From Sphingomonas jatrophae (GTDB lineage Bacteria; Pseudomonadota; Alphaproteobacteria; Sphingomonadales; Sphingomonadaceae), in contig NZ_FOZG01000001.1 in NCBI RefSeq assembly GCF_900113315.1, forward strand, positions 620,001-684,000: a stretch of DNA of 64,000 nt, written 5' to 3'. The notes under the pieces are model-generated. The model had not been told where the DNA came from and made no database searches. It worked only from the letters and a program-made list of their open reading frames with translations. The first letter of the stretch is position 1. Each line of letters begins with the position of its first letter. Of the stretch, positions 45,517-54,813 are shown piece by piece. A program made the translations under genes and the position numbers.

Positions 45517-45600
45517 CGTCGCCCCAGCGCCAAGCTGGGGCCTCTGTCGGTGGCGGGCAACGCCGGCCGAAAGAGATGCCAGCCTTCGCTGGCACGACGG
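45517..45600. repeat. inverted pair of REP-like palindromes between rpsB and tsf
   Basis: Copy A (45521-45541) is GCCCCAGC-gccaa-GCTGGGGC; copy B (45577-45594) is TGCCAGC-cttc-GCTGGCA. Copy A read forward and copy B read in reverse complement share the pattern GTCG-nn-CCAGCG...GCTGG-nn-CTCT. Such paired palindromes resemble REP/BIME repeats common in sphingomonads. Confidence 0.5.
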
Positions 45601-45607
45601 TTACAGT

Positions 45608-46363
45608 TTAGGCGTTCAGCGCCGCTTCCGGCAGCGGATCGGCAGAGGCGCCGAGATCCTCGCCGCGGGCCATGCGTCCACCCTGGTTGCCGCGCGTCGC
45701 CGCATCGGCCACCGCATCGCAATACAGGCGGATGGCACGCGCCGCGTCGTCGTTCGCCGGGATCGGGAAGGCGATGCCGTCGGGCGAGACGTTCGAATCA
45801 AGGATCGCCACGACCGGGATCCCCAGCGTGTTGGCTTCCTTGATCGCCAGCTCTTCCTTGTTGGCATCGATCACGAACATGATGTCCGGAATGCCGCCCA
45901 TGTCGCGGATGCCGCCGAGCGAAAGCTCGAACTTGTCCCGCTCGCGGGTGAGCTGCAGCACTTCCTTCTTGGTCAGGCCGTGCGTGTCGCCCGAAAGCTG
46001 CTCTTCCAACGCCTTGTAGCGCTTGATCGAGCCGGAGATCGTCTTCCAGTTGGTCAGCATGCCGCCGAGCCAGCGATGGTTGACGAAATGCTGGCCGGAG
46101 CGACGCGCCGCCTCGGCGATCGGCTCCTGCGCCTGGCGCTTGGTGCCGACGAACAGCACCTTGCCGCCGGCGGCGACGGTGCCATTGATGAAGTCCAGCG
46201 CGCGCGCCATCAGCGGAACGGTCTGGCTCAGATCGATGATGTGGATGCCGTTGCGCTCGCCGAAGATGTAGGGCTTCATCTTCGGGTTCCAGCGGTGCGT
46301 CTGGTGGCCGAAGTGCGCGCCTGCGTCCAAAAGCTCGTGCATCGAGACGGTCGGTGCCGCCAT
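45608..46363 (-). CDS. rpsB: 30S ribosomal protein S2
   Basis: The 251-residue protein has [35 protein letters not shown] and [15 protein letters not shown], both S2 hallmarks, and IPGDPVAI-type [24 protein letters not shown] near the end. ATG with GGAAGGAG upstream. First gene of the rpsB-tsf operon; its 5' leader is about 110 nt if the predicted promoter is right. Confidence 0.97.
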   Translation of the reverse strand: MAAPTVSMHELLDAGAHFGHQTHRWNPKMKPYIFGERNGIHIIDLSQTVPLMARALDFINGTVAAGGKVLFVGTKRQAQEPIAEAARRSGQHFVNHRWLGGMLTNWKTISGSIKRYKALEEQLSGDTHGLTKKEVLQLTRERDKFELSLGGIRDMGGIPDIMFVIDANKEELAIKEANTLGIPVVAILDSNVSPDGIAFPIPANDDAARAIRLYCDAVADAATRGNQGGRMARGEDLGASADPLPEAALNA

Positions 46364-46449
46364 GGGATAGTCTCCTTCCGGTTGATCCTCGTCGCAGCAG
46401 GAACCGGCTTGGTCGCCGGCACCGGGCTATGTCGCCACGACTGTGGAAT

Positions 46450-46467
46450 GCCCCGTTTCGGCGGGGC
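46450..46467. promoter_or_regulatory. leader hairpin upstream of rpsB
   Basis: GCCCCG-TTTCGG-CGGGGC is a perfect 6-bp stem between the predicted rpsB promoter and the start codon. On the minus strand further GCCGG/CCGG repeats lie between it and the ribosome binding site. S2-controlled rpsB leaders are known in other proteobacteria; homology here is untested. Confidence 0.3.
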
Positions 46468-46475
46468 CGTCGCGC

Positions 46476-46503
46476 AACTAGTCGCAATCTCTGCACAAAT
46501 CAA
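46476..46503 (-). promoter_or_regulatory. rpsB: predicted rpsB promoter
   Basis: Minus strand TTGATT (46503-46498) and CTAGTT (46481-46476) with 16 nt between (17 nt to TAGTTG). Good -35/-10 spacing. It lies 13 nt from the LexA-like box of the divergent small gene. Confidence 0.45.
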
Positions 46504-46506
46504 GGC

Positions 46507-46530
46507 TTGACGCCGGAACATTAAGAGAAC
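46507..46530 (+). promoter_or_regulatory. LexA-type SOS box with -35 element
   Basis: GAAC-ATTAAGA-GAAC (46516-46530) is an exact GAAC-N7-GAAC, the reverse complement of the alphaproteobacterial LexA box GTTC-N7-GTTC. TTGACG (46507-46512) lies just upstream, a good -35. The -10 is not clear. The site faces the 74-aa gene, 94 nt away. One such match per 64 kb could occur by chance, by my rough estimate. Confidence 0.5.
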
Positions 46531-46624
46531 AGATGGAACCTGCAACGTTCAGGCGCATTCAGGCCACGTTCCATCGCCATCACGTCAGATGCGCGTCGGA
46601 GATGGGGCCAGTCCGGAGGGAAAC

Positions 46625-46849
46625 ATGGTTGTGTTGGCGTCCACTTTCTTTTTCGCGGTTGCCGCGGGATCGCTCTGGCTGATGATCGCCATGTTCTCGG
46701 CGAACGGCGCCGCGATCGTCCGCGCACTCCGCATGCAGGCTCAGCCCGACGTGCGGCCGACCCCGCCGGCCGCTCGCGTCACGCGGGTTCGCCGCTCGAT
46801 CCGGACGCGTTCGGCCGTGGCACCGGCGCAGTGGCGCGCTGCCGCCTGA
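46625..46849 (+). CDS. small membrane protein, putative SOS-controlled (74 aa)
   Basis: The ATG at 46625 has a close GGAGGG. The sequence begins MVVLASTFFFAVAAGSLWLM and has one long hydrophobic segment (residues ~3-32), with the tail (33-74) rich in Arg and Pro ([13 protein letters not shown]), probably cytoplasmic. Size, single helix and LexA-like box upstream recall SidA/DidA division inhibitors of Caulobacter, but there is no recognised sequence homology. Its last 71 nt overlap the convergent pssA 3' end. It lies downstream of a LexA-type box and -35. Function is inferred only. Confidence 0.6.
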   Translation: MVVLASTFFFAVAAGSLWLMIAMFSANGAAIVRALRMQAQPDVRPTPPAARVTRVRRSIRTRSAVAPAQWRAAA

Positions 46850-47612
46850 CCTTGGCATAGCCGCGCATCCCGAGCGGGATCAGCGCGGCATAGACGACCA
46901 CCAGCGCCGTTAACGTGGTCCAGGGCGCGGTGATGAGGGCACCGAAGACCATCGCGATCGCGACAAGCAGTCCGAACCGGATGCCGCGCCGCAGCCGCAG
47001 CGCACCCCAGCTATAGGTCGCCACACTGGAGACCATCAGGAGGGCGACGATCGCCATCCACGGCGCCACCACCCAGGCCTCCCGAAACGTGCCGAGGCCT
47101 GTCCACAGCCAGAGGTAAACGGGCAGCAGCGCCATTCCCGCCGCCGCGGGCGCTGGCACGCCCGTCAGGAAGCCGGCCGACTTGTGCGGCTGCTCGCTCG
47201 CGTCGATCTGCGCGTTGAAGCGGGCGAGCCGCAGCGCGCAGCACACGCCATGCGCCAGCGCAAACAGCCAGCCCCATCGCGGCGCGTGCTGAAGCGACCA
47301 CAGGAACATGATCAAGGCCGGCGCCACGCCGAATGCGATCACGTCCGACAGCGAATCGAGCTCGGCGCCGAACCGGCTCTCGCCCTTCAACAAGCGCGCG
47401 ATCCGTCCATCGAGGCCGTCGAGAACGCCCGCCCCGATCACGCAGGCGATCGCCTTCTCCCAATCCTCGATACCGCCGCCGCCCGCGGCCGAGATGGCGA
47501 ATCGCACCCCGGTCAGTCCGCAGCACAGGGCCAAAGCTGTCACCGCATTCGGTGCCAGCGCACGCAGGGGGATGCCGCGCCGTTCGCGCCGCGCTCGTGT
47601 CGTCTGTGTCAT
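46779..47612 (-). CDS. pssA: CDP-diacylglycerol-serine O-phosphatidyltransferase
   Basis: The 277-residue membrane enzyme makes phosphatidylserine. The CDP-alcohol phosphotransferase signature DG(x2)AR(x8)G(x3)D(x3)D is seen in [23 protein letters not shown]. Several hydrophobic segments follow. The start overlaps the psd stop by 4 nt (ATGA); psd-pssA form one operon, psd first. The last 71 nt overlap the small SOS-type gene. Confidence 0.92.
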   Translation of the reverse strand: MTQTTRARRERRGIPLRALAPNAVTALALCCGLTGVRFAISAAGGGGIEDWEKAIACVIGAGVLDGLDGRIARLLKGESRFGAELDSLSDVIAFGVAPALIMFLWSLQHAPRWGWLFALAHGVCCALRLARFNAQIDASEQPHKSAGFLTGVPAPAAAGMALLPVYLWLWTGLGTFREAWVVAPWMAIVALLMVSSVATYSWGALRLRRGIRFGLLVAIAMVFGALITAPWTTLTALVVVYAALIPLGMRGYAKVRRQRATAPVPRPNASGSSGEPA

Positions 47613-48340
47613 TGCGGAATGGAGCGCACAGGCTCCGCCTCACCGAGCCGGCCGATGATCGTCTCGCCCGCCAGCACGCGCTGGCCCAGCGTGACCTTGG
47701 GGGCGGTGCCCGCGGGCAGATACACGTCCACCCGGCTACCGAAGCGGATCAGCCCGATCCGCTGCCCGGCGGCAACCATGTCCCCTTCCTTGACGAACGG
47801 CACGATCCGCCGCGCCACCAGACCGGCAATTTGGGTGAAGCCCACCGCGATTCCGTTCGCGCCTTCCACCACCAGATGCTGCCGCTCATTCTCCTCGCTG
47901 GCCTTGTCGAGGTCGGCGTTGAGGAACCTGCCGGAGATATAGACCACCCGCCGCACCGTGCCGGTGATCGGCGATCGATTGATGTGTACGTCGAACACCG
48001 ACATGAAGATCGACACGCGGGTATAACGCCCGTCGGGCAGCCCGCCTTCGCCCACCATTTCCCGCGGCGCCGGCACATCGGCGATCATCGTCACCAGGCC
48101 GTCAGCGGGCGAGATGATGAGATCGGCACCCTGCGGCACCGCGCGGACCGGATCGCGGAAGAAAGCCGCCACCCAGATCGTCAGTCCGACCATCAGGAAC
48201 GCCAGCTCGTCCCAAATGGCGAACATGACGAGCGTCGCCGCCGCCGAGACCAGGACGAAGATGCGCCCTTTCGGGTGAACCGAGGGAAAGCGCCACTTGA
48301 CGTTGGTCGTAACCACGTCGGGCTTGTCGAGTGATGCCAT
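47609..48340 (-). CDS. psd: phosphatidylserine decarboxylase
   Basis: The 243-residue protein makes phosphatidylethanolamine after self-cleavage. It is the short form: FFRDPVR near residue 60, [22 protein letters not shown] and the processing site G201-S202 in [12 protein letters not shown], which yields the pyruvoyl cofactor. The ATG at 48340 is preferred; the longer frame has no support. It is divergent from icd. Confidence 0.93.
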   Translation of the reverse strand: MASLDKPDVVTTNVKWRFPSVHPKGRIFVLVSAAATLVMFAIWDELAFLMVGLTIWVAAFFRDPVRAVPQGADLIISPADGLVTMIADVPAPREMVGEGGLPDGRYTRVSIFMSVFDVHINRSPITGTVRRVVYISGRFLNADLDKASEENERQHLVVEGANGIAVGFTQIAGLVARRIVPFVKEGDMVAAGQRIGLIRFGSRVDVYLPAGTAPKVTLGQRVLAGETIIGRLGEAEPVRSIPQ

Positions 48341-48477
48341 GGCCGGCCTTGTAGGTGCGGGGTCGCGGACTGACAATCGCAAGCGCGGCGCCGTGGTTCC
48401 GCCCATTGATCGTGGCCCTGCCCTCCCCTAAGCCCCGCCCACCTTATCCTCACACGGAAGCGGGAGCGCGGAGCGGA

Positions 48478-49695
48478 ATGGCCAAGATCAAGGTGAACAC
48501 CCCCGTCGTCGAGCTGGACGGCGACGAGATGACCCGTATCATCTGGCAATGGATCCGCGAGCGGCTGATCCTCCCCTACCTCGACGTCGATCTGAAATAT
48601 TACGATCTGTCCGTCGAGAATCGCGATGCCACGAACGATCAGGTGACGATCGATTCCGCCAACGCGATCAAGCAATATGGCGTCGGCGTTAAGTGCGCGA
48701 CGATCACCCCCGACGAGGCACGCGTCGAGGAATTCAAGCTCAAGAAGATGTGGAAGTCGCCGAACGGCACGATCCGCAACATTCTCGGCGGCGTCGTTTT
48801 CCGCGAGCCGATCGTCATCTCCAACGTCCCCCGTCTGATCCCCGGCTGGACGGACCCGATCGTCGTCGGCCGCCACGCCTTCGGCGACCAGTATCGCGCG
48901 ACCGACTTCAAGGTGCCCGGCCCCGGCAAGCTCACCATCAAGTGGGTCGGCGAGGACGGCCAGGAGATCGAGCACGAGGTGTTCGACTTCCCGTCGGCCG
49001 GCGTTGCCATGGGCATGTACAACCTCGACGAATCGATCCGCGATTTCGCGCGCGCCAGCCTGAACTACGGTCTGACGCTCGGCTGGCCGGTCTACCTGTC
49101 GACCAAGAACACCATCCTCAAGGCCTATGACGGCCGCTTCAAGGACATCTTCGAGGAGGTCTATCAGGCCGAGTTCGCGGACAAGTTCAAGGCGGCGGGC
49201 ATCGTCTACGAGCATCGCCTGATCGACGACATGGTCGCCTCCGCGCTCAAGTGGAGCGGCAAGTTCGTCTGGGCGTGCAAGAATTACGATGGCGACGTGC
49301 AGTCGGATCAGGTGGCACAGGGCTTCGGCTCGCTCGGCCTGATGACCTCCGTGCTGCTCTCGCCCGACGGCAAGACGGTGGAAGCGGAAGCCGCCCACGG
49401 CACGGTCACGCGCCACTACCGCATGCACCAGCAGGGCAAGTCGACCTCGACCAACCCGATCGCGTCCATCTTCGCGTGGACCGGCGGCCTCAAGTTCCGC
49501 GGTCGCTTCGACGGAACGCCCGAGGTGACGCAGTTTGCCGAAACGCTCGAGCGGGTCTGCATCGAGACGGTCGAGAACGGCCACATGACGAAGGACCTCG
49601 CCATCCTGATCGGCCCCGATCAGCCCTGGATGACGACCGAGCAGTTCTTCGAGCAGATCGTCGAGAACCTCGACAAGGCGATGGCGAACGCCTGA
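48478..49695 (+). CDS. icd: NADP-dependent isocitrate dehydrogenase
   Basis: The 405-residue dimeric enzyme of the TCA cycle begins [20 protein letters not shown], the eukaryote-like homodimeric IDH class, with the substrate motif [12 protein letters not shown] and NYDGDVQSD. Near the C-terminus [14 protein letters not shown] contributes to NADP binding. GGAG before the ATG. It is followed by the perfect hairpin at 49703-49737. Confidence 0.96.
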   Translation: MAKIKVNTPVVELDGDEMTRIIWQWIRERLILPYLDVDLKYYDLSVENRDATNDQVTIDSANAIKQYGVGVKCATITPDEARVEEFKLKKMWKSPNGTIRNILGGVVFREPIVISNVPRLIPGWTDPIVVGRHAFGDQYRATDFKVPGPGKLTIKWVGEDGQEIEHEVFDFPSAGVAMGMYNLDESIRDFARASLNYGLTLGWPVYLSTKNTILKAYDGRFKDIFEEVYQAEFADKFKAAGIVYEHRLIDDMVASALKWSGKFVWACKNYDGDVQSDQVAQGFGSLGLMTSVLLSPDGKTVEAEAAHGTVTRHYRMHQQGKSTSTNPIASIFAWTGGLKFRGRFDGTPEVTQFAETLERVCIETVENGHMTKDLAILIGPDQPWMTTEQFFEQIVENLDKAMANA

Positions 49696-49702
49696 GCCGG
49701 CT

Positions 49703-49737
49703 GCCGTTCGTGCCGGGCGACACCCGGCACGAACGGC
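49703..49737 (+). terminator. perfect 15-bp hairpin after icd
   Basis: GCCGTTCGTGCCGGG, loop CGACA, CCCGGCACGAACGGC. It starts 8 nt after the icd stop. No T-run, but stem quality supports termination or 3' end protection. Confidence 0.65.
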
Positions 49738-49789
49738 GCCTTCCATCGCGATCGGGAACCCTGCGCGGCGCGCTCCGTTCGCATGCGGA

Positions 49790-51403
49790 ATGACCCGCAC
49801 CACCGCTCGCCGCCGCCTCGAGGTTCGCCCCGCCACGCCCAAGGATGCCGCCGGCATCGCCGCGCTGGCCCGCCGGGTCTATCCCGAGTTCGATCCCTAC
49901 ACGCCCGCGATGATCCGGGCGCAGATCAACAATTACCCTGACGGACAATTCGTCGCGCTCTACGACGGCAAGCCTGTCGGCTACTGCGCGTCCAGCCGGG
50001 TCGACGAGGCGGTCGCCTTCGCCGCGCACGACTGGGAGGCGATCAGCGGCAACGGGCTCGGCACGCGCCACGATCCGACCGGCGACTGGCTCTACGGGTT
50101 CGAGATGGCGGTCGATCCGACGCAGCGCGGTCTGCGGATTGGTCAGCGGCTCTACGAGGCGCGTCGCGCGCTGGCCGAGCAGCTGGAGCTGAAGGGCATC
50201 GTCTTCGCCGGCCGCATGCCCGGCTTCGCCCGCGCAAAGCGGTCGGTGAAGACGCCAGGCGCCTATCTCGATGCGGTCCGCACCGGCAAGCTGCGCGATC
50301 CGGTGATCGGCTTCCAGATCAACAACGGGTTTGAGCCGTCGGGCTTGCTCGCCCGCTACCTGCCCGAGGACAAGGCGTCGGGCGGCAACGCCGTGCTGAT
50401 GGTGTGGCGCAACCCCTATGTCGATCCGAACGAGGAGCCACGCTTCCGCGTCCCACGCGGGATCGAAAGCGTGCGCCTCGCCACCGTGCAGTTCCAGGCG
50501 CGAGCCGTCGCCAACTTCGAGGAGTTCGTCAAGAACGTCGAATATTTCGTTGATGTCGCGGCGGATTATCGTGCCGACTTCGTCGTCTTTCCCGAGCTGT
50601 TCAGCCTGTCGCTCCTCTCGTTCGAGGATCGCGCGCTCAGCCCCACGGAGGCGATCGACAAGCTGACCGAGCACCGCGCGCCCCTGGTGGAGGCGCTCAG
50701 CCACATGGCGCTCAGCTACAATATCAACATCATCGGCGGCTCGCACCCGACGCGCACCGACGATGGCGAGATCCAGAACGTCGCCTATGTCTGCCTGCGC
50801 GACGGGTCGGTTCACGCGCAGGAAAAGATCCATCCTACCCCGAACGAGCGCCATTGGTGGAACATCAAGGGCGGCGACACGATCGAGGCCATCCAGACCG
50901 ACTGCGGCCCGATCGGTGTGTTGATCTGCTATGACAGCGAATTTCCGGAGCTCGCCCGCAGGCTGGCAGATGAGGGCGCCCGCATCCTGTTCGTGCCCTT
51001 CTGCACCGACAGCCGGCAGGGTTATCTGCGCGTGCGTTACTGCTGCCAGGCGCGCGCGGTGGAGAATCAGTGCTTCGTCGTGATGTCCGGCAATGTCGGC
51101 AACCTGCCCGGTGTCGATAATATGGACATCCAATATGCGCAGAGCGGCATCCTGACGCCGTGCGACTTCCCCTTCGCTCGTGACGGCATCGCGGCGGAGG
51201 CGAGCGAGAATGTCGAGACGCTGACGATCAGCGACGTGAACCTCGCGGATCTTACCTGGGCGCGCGCAGAAGGCACCGTGCGCAACCTCTCCGATCGCCG
51301 CTTCGATCTCTACAATATCGACTGGAACAGGGCTCCTGTCGGCGATCCCACCCGCCCGAGCGCTCCTCCGCCTGCGGGCGGCAAGGGGCCGGGCGGCGGC
51401 TGA
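49790..51403 (+). CDS. GNAT acetyltransferase fused to nitrilase-family hydrolase
   Basis: The 537-residue protein combines an N-terminal GNAT domain (about 1-205; VDPTQRGLRIGQRLYEARR is the acetyl-CoA loop) with a C-terminal carbon-nitrogen hydrolase (about 225-510). The hydrolase triad is E269 (FPELF), K346 (EKIHPTPNE) and C380 (VLICYDSEFPE). The pair of activities is found in many bacteria, but its substrate is unknown; amide hydrolysis linked to acetylation is one idea. There is no obvious operon partner. Confidence 0.88.
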   Translation: MTRTTARRRLEVRPATPKDAAGIAALARRVYPEFDPYTPAMIRAQINNYPDGQFVALYDGKPVGYCASSRVDEAVAFAAHDWEAISGNGLGTRHDPTGDWLYGFEMAVDPTQRGLRIGQRLYEARRALAEQLELKGIVFAGRMPGFARAKRSVKTPGAYLDAVRTGKLRDPVIGFQINNGFEPSGLLARYLPEDKASGGNAVLMVWRNPYVDPNEEPRFRVPRGIESVRLATVQFQARAVANFEEFVKNVEYFVDVAADYRADFVVFPELFSLSLLSFEDRALSPTEAIDKLTEHRAPLVEALSHMALSYNINIIGGSHPTRTDDGEIQNVAYVCLRDGSVHAQEKIHPTPNERHWWNIKGGDTIEAIQTDCGPIGVLICYDSEFPELARRLADEGARILFVPFCTDSRQGYLRVRYCCQARAVENQCFVVMSGNVGNLPGVDNMDIQYAQSGILTPCDFPFARDGIAAEASENVETLTISDVNLADLTWARAEGTVRNLSDRRFDLYNIDWNRAPVGDPTRPSAPPPAGGKGPGGG

Positions 51404-51459
51404 GGCAGGCGCTCCTGTCCTTTGCGGATCGTCAACGCTTCGGCGATAAGGCGCTCATC

Positions 51460-52161
51460 ATGGCCGATACCCCGATCGACAGGAAGTGGCTGATGGCGGG
51501 CGCGGCGCTCGCCGGCACGGCGATGCTGACGATCGTCGCGCTTGCCATGCGCGGCATGGTGCCCGCGACAAGTGCGCCAGCGCCCAAACCGGCGCCGCCC
51601 GTGGTCAAGTCCGCGCTTCCCGCGCCGCCGCCGCCGCCCGCAGCAACCGTACCCGCCGCCAAGCCGGCCGCTGCCGCATCTGTCGGTGCTCCCGCCGACC
51701 CGACCACCTTCGTGCTCCGCCGCGTGCTGCCGGTTGCCGGACCGTTCCGCCACGGCGACTGGCTGTGGGACGACAAGGGGGTGCCGGCCGGACCGATCGT
51801 CATCACCGTCGATCTCGAGGCGGAGACGCTCTCGATCTTTCGGGACGGGTATGAGATCGGCACGGCCGTGATCCTCTACGGTGCCGACTACAAGCCGACA
51901 CCCCTCGGCACCTATCCGATCACGCAAAAGGATGCGGACCACCGCTCCAATCTCTACGGCGGCGCGCCCATGCCCTTCATGCTGCGCCTGACCAATGACG
52001 GCATCTCGATCCACGGCAGCGACGTGGCGCTGGGCGCGGCGACGCATGGCTGTATCGGCGTGCCGACGCCGTTTGCGCGCAAGCTGTTCGCTGCCGTGAA
52101 GCTCGGCGATCCCGTGATCGTGACCCGGGGCCGCCGCATCGAGGCGGCACCGTCTGCCTGA
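51460..52161 (+). CDS. L,D-transpeptidase family protein
   Basis: The 233-residue protein has a single N-terminal membrane helix (~11-32), a Pro/Ala linker (~37-80) and a YkuD domain. The catalytic motif is H185-G ... H196-G-C198 in the ISIHGSDVALGAATHGCIGVP region, with Cys as the nucleophile. It may form 3-3 cross-links or attach proteins to peptidoglycan. It is convergent with the DsbA-like gene (9-nt gap). Confidence 0.9.
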   Translation: MADTPIDRKWLMAGAALAGTAMLTIVALAMRGMVPATSAPAPKPAPPVVKSALPAPPPPPAATVPAAKPAAAASVGAPADPTTFVLRRVLPVAGPFRHGDWLWDDKGVPAGPIVITVDLEAETLSIFRDGYEIGTAVILYGADYKPTPLGTYPITQKDADHRSNLYGGAPMPFMLRLTNDGISIHGSDVALGAATHGCIGVPTPFARKLFAAVKLGDPVIVTRGRRIEAAPSA

Positions 52162-52170
52162 CGCGCAGGC

Positions 52171-53358
52171 TCAGCGGCCAGCGCGTGCCTTGGCGATGGC
52201 GGCCTTCAACGCGTCATAGCCGACGGCGCCGCCGAGCAGCTGGTTTCCGACGATGAAGGTCGGCGTGCCCGTAATGCCGAGCGTCTGCCCGAGTGCGAGG
52301 TTGGTCTCCACCTCTGCCCGCGTATCCGGCCCCTGCACGTCGGCATTCACCTGCGCGGCATCCAGCCCGGCCTTCGCCCGCGCCTCACCCAAGGCACCGG
52401 CAGACAGGCGCGGCCCCGAATAAAGCGCACGGTGGAAGGCGAGGAACTTGCCCTGCTTGGCGGCAGACAGGCTCACCCGCGCTGCCTCGTCGCTCGCCTC
52501 GCCGAGCACCGGCAGCTCACGGAACACCACCTTGAGTCCACGATCCTCGGCGAGCAGCCGGTCGATATCCTTCACGCTCTGCCGGCAGAAGCCGCAAGCA
52601 TAGTCGAAGAACTCGACCAGCGTGACATCCCCGTTCGGGTTACCGGCCCACGCACCTTCAAACGGTGTCTCGATTGCCCTGCGCTGGCTGACGATCGCAC
52701 CCGCTTCCTCGCGTGCACGCAGCTTGGCGATTGCCTGCGGGATGATCTCCGGATGTTCCAGCAGGTAATCGTGGACGATGCCCTCGATTCGGGCACGCTC
52801 CGGATCAGCCGCCTGGCCCAGCCCCGCAATCAGCAACGCCCCCGCGAACAGCCCGCCAAGCCCAGCCATCGTCATCCTCTCCCTTTCGGGCAGCGCCCGC
52901 CACCATATGCCGACCGGCACCTTTTCGGCCGGCGGACGTGCGCCACCGGCCTGCGCCACCTCGGCGGGTGGCAGGCGCATCGGCGCGGGCTGCTCGGGCA
53001 AGTCGCCGAACAAGGGTGCAGGCGCAGCCGGTCGGCGTGGGCGCGGCGGCTCGGTCTGGCTCAGCTCGCCTTCGGGCAGGCCGTCGCGCGCCAGCATCGC
53101 CGCCATGACCGGATCAGGCTTCGGCGGCGCGGGCGTGGGCGGCGGTGTCAGGCGATCCCGCGCGCGCTCGATCAACGGAGCGACCCGCTCCGCAGCACCG
53201 CGCGCCAGCGCTGCGCCATCCCGCCGGGCGATCGTCGCCGCGCTCCCGACGCGGCGGTCGAGCTCCAGTCGCTCGATCCATGCACGCGTGCGCTGCCACG
53301 CTGCGGCAGCACGCGCGCGCGCAGCTCCGAGGCGCTCCTCCACCGCCGGCCCGTTCAC
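52171..53358 (-). CDS. membrane-anchored DsbA-family thioredoxin-fold protein
   Basis: The 395-residue protein has a long, Ala/Arg- then Pro-rich N-terminal region (1-~160), a membrane helix (~163-181) and a periplasmic DsbA/DsbG-like domain with C255-G-F-C258 and cis-Pro in TGTPTFIVGNQL. The catalytic part matches ScsC/DsbA-type isomerases. The GTG start overlaps the M48 gene stop by 4 nt, which supports the long N-terminus. The N-terminal region would lie in the cytoplasm and has no known domain. It forms an operon with the M48 protease. Confidence 0.85.
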   Translation of the reverse strand: MNGPAVEERLGAARARAAAAWQRTRAWIERLELDRRVGSAATIARRDGAALARGAAERVAPLIERARDRLTPPPTPAPPKPDPVMAAMLARDGLPEGELSQTEPPRPRRPAAPAPLFGDLPEQPAPMRLPPAEVAQAGGARPPAEKVPVGIWWRALPERERMTMAGLGGLFAGALLIAGLGQAADPERARIEGIVHDYLLEHPEIIPQAIAKLRAREEAGAIVSQRRAIETPFEGAWAGNPNGDVTLVEFFDYACGFCRQSVKDIDRLLAEDRGLKVVFRELPVLGEASDEAARVSLSAAKQGKFLAFHRALYSGPRLSAGALGEARAKAGLDAAQVNADVQGPDTRAEVETNLALGQTLGITGTPTFIVGNQLLGGAVGYDALKAAIAKARAGR

Positions 53359-54734
53359 TTCCTCTTACGCTCCTGCTCCACCGCGGTGCGGGCCGTCATC
53401 GCGATATCCTGCGCGCGAATCCAGTCCGGCGTGCCCTCGGGGATGCCGCGCAGCGCGGCCTCGGCACTGCTGAGCGCGAGTGGCGCCTGCCCCTCAAGGC
53501 TGTAGCGTTCGGCCGTGGCGAGCGCCGCCCGCGGCTGATCGCCCTCCCGATCATAGACGATGCCCAGCTGATACCAGGCGAACGGGTTCTGCACATCGCG
53601 CGCGACGGAAACCTTCAGCACCTGCTTGGCCTCGGCAAAGTTGGCCTGATCCTCCGTCGCGATCAGCGCGTGGCCGAGCAGCGCGCCGATCATCGGGTTG
53701 TTGCGCGATTGCGTTACCGCTTCGCGCAGCGGCGGGATGGCCTCGCGCGGTTTGCCTGACTCCAGCAGGATCTGCCCCTGCAGCTCCCGGTAGTAAGCGT
53801 CGTGCGGCGCCAGCTTGGTCAGCGCCGCGACTTCTGCGACCGCCTTGTCCGGATAAGCCGCACGATGCCATGCATAAGCACGGGCATAATGCGCCTCGAC
53901 CGACTGATCGCTCTCCGGATAGCGGTTCAGCACGATCTTCGGCTCTTCCATATAGCCGTAGAGCTTGGCCTTCACCCGATCCAGCCGCGCCTGAAGCACC
54001 GGATCCTGCGGCTTGCTCCAGTAAGGGGAGCGCGAAAGGTCGCCTTCCAGCGTCGTCTGCCGGTCGGCAGAGAGAGGGTGAGTCTGCGCGAAAGGATCGA
54101 TGTCCGCATAGGTCGGTGCCATGCGGAACTCCTCCTTCTTCAGCTTGCCGAAAAAGGAAATCATGCCCTTGCCGCTCAGCTGCGCCTTGTTGAGCGTGGT
54201 GACGGCAAACGCATCCGCGCTCGCCTCCTGCGTCCGGCTGAAGGCGAGATATTTGCCGAGCGCGGCCTGCTGCCCGGCCATCATCGCCGCCATGCCGGCG
54301 CTGCCTGCACCCGCCGCCAGCGCGGCCAGGCCGACGAGCAGCGACAGAACCGAGATCTTGGAGGGACCGGCCGTGCCCTGCGACAGCACCGCATGGCCGC
54401 CGACGACGTGGCCCAGCTCGTGCGCGATGACGCCCTGCACCTCGCCCGGCGTATCAGCCGCCAGCAGCAGGCCGGCATTGATGTAGACGACCTGCCCGCC
54501 GGCCACGAAGGCGTTGATCTGCCGATCGCCGATCAGGACGACGCGGACATTGCCCGGCTGAAGCCCCGCCGCGGCAACCAGCGGGCGCGCCATGTCGTCG
54601 AGCAGCGCTTCGGTTTCCGCGTCGCGCAGCATCGATTGCGCAGCGGCCGGGGCGGTGGCGGCGAACAGCATCGCCGTCGCCGCCACCGCCATCACCACTT
54701 TGCGCCAGCCGGCGCGCAGGCCCGGCGGAGTCAT
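53355..54734 (-). CDS. M48 family metalloprotease with TPR repeats (BepA-like)
   Basis: The ~459-residue exported protein has a signal peptide, an M48 domain with H105-E-L-G-H109 and the downstream metal ligand in QEASADAFAV, and C-terminal TPR-like helices (about 300-430). BepA in E. coli degrades or assembles outer-membrane proteins such as LptD. I use the ATG at 54734; a GTG at 54749 is also in frame. The gene order rne, then M48, then DsbA is on the same strand. Confidence 0.88.
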   Translation of the reverse strand: MTPPGLRAGWRKVVMAVAATAMLFAATAPAAAQSMLRDAETEALLDDMARPLVAAAGLQPGNVRVVLIGDRQINAFVAGGQVVYINAGLLLAADTPGEVQGVIAHELGHVVGGHAVLSQGTAGPSKISVLSLLVGLAALAAGAGSAGMAAMMAGQQAALGKYLAFSRTQEASADAFAVTTLNKAQLSGKGMISFFGKLKKEEFRMAPTYADIDPFAQTHPLSADRQTTLEGDLSRSPYWSKPQDPVLQARLDRVKAKLYGYMEEPKIVLNRYPESDQSVEAHYARAYAWHRAAYPDKAVAEVAALTKLAPHDAYYRELQGQILLESGKPREAIPPLREAVTQSRNNPMIGALLGHALIATEDQANFAEAKQVLKVSVARDVQNPFAWYQLGIVYDREGDQPRAALATAERYSLEGQAPLALSSAEAALRGIPEGTPDWIRAQDIAMTARTAVEQERKRK

Positions 54735-54795
54735 CCGTTCAACATCCACGACCCGTCAGGTCGCGCTGTACGGCTGAACCCGCGGTGAAGCCCGC

Positions 54796-54813
54796 GCGCC
54801 GACATGGCGGCGC
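54796..54813 (-). terminator. hairpin directly after rne
   Basis: GCGCCG-ACATGG-CGGCGC is a 6-bp stem touching the rne stop codon. It is short and without a T-run, so weak evidence. Confidence 0.35.

Noticed and set aside
48193-49857. Minus-strand ORF of 554 codons opposite icd
   Set aside because: Shadow of icd; sequence has no family and overlaps a strongly supported gene.
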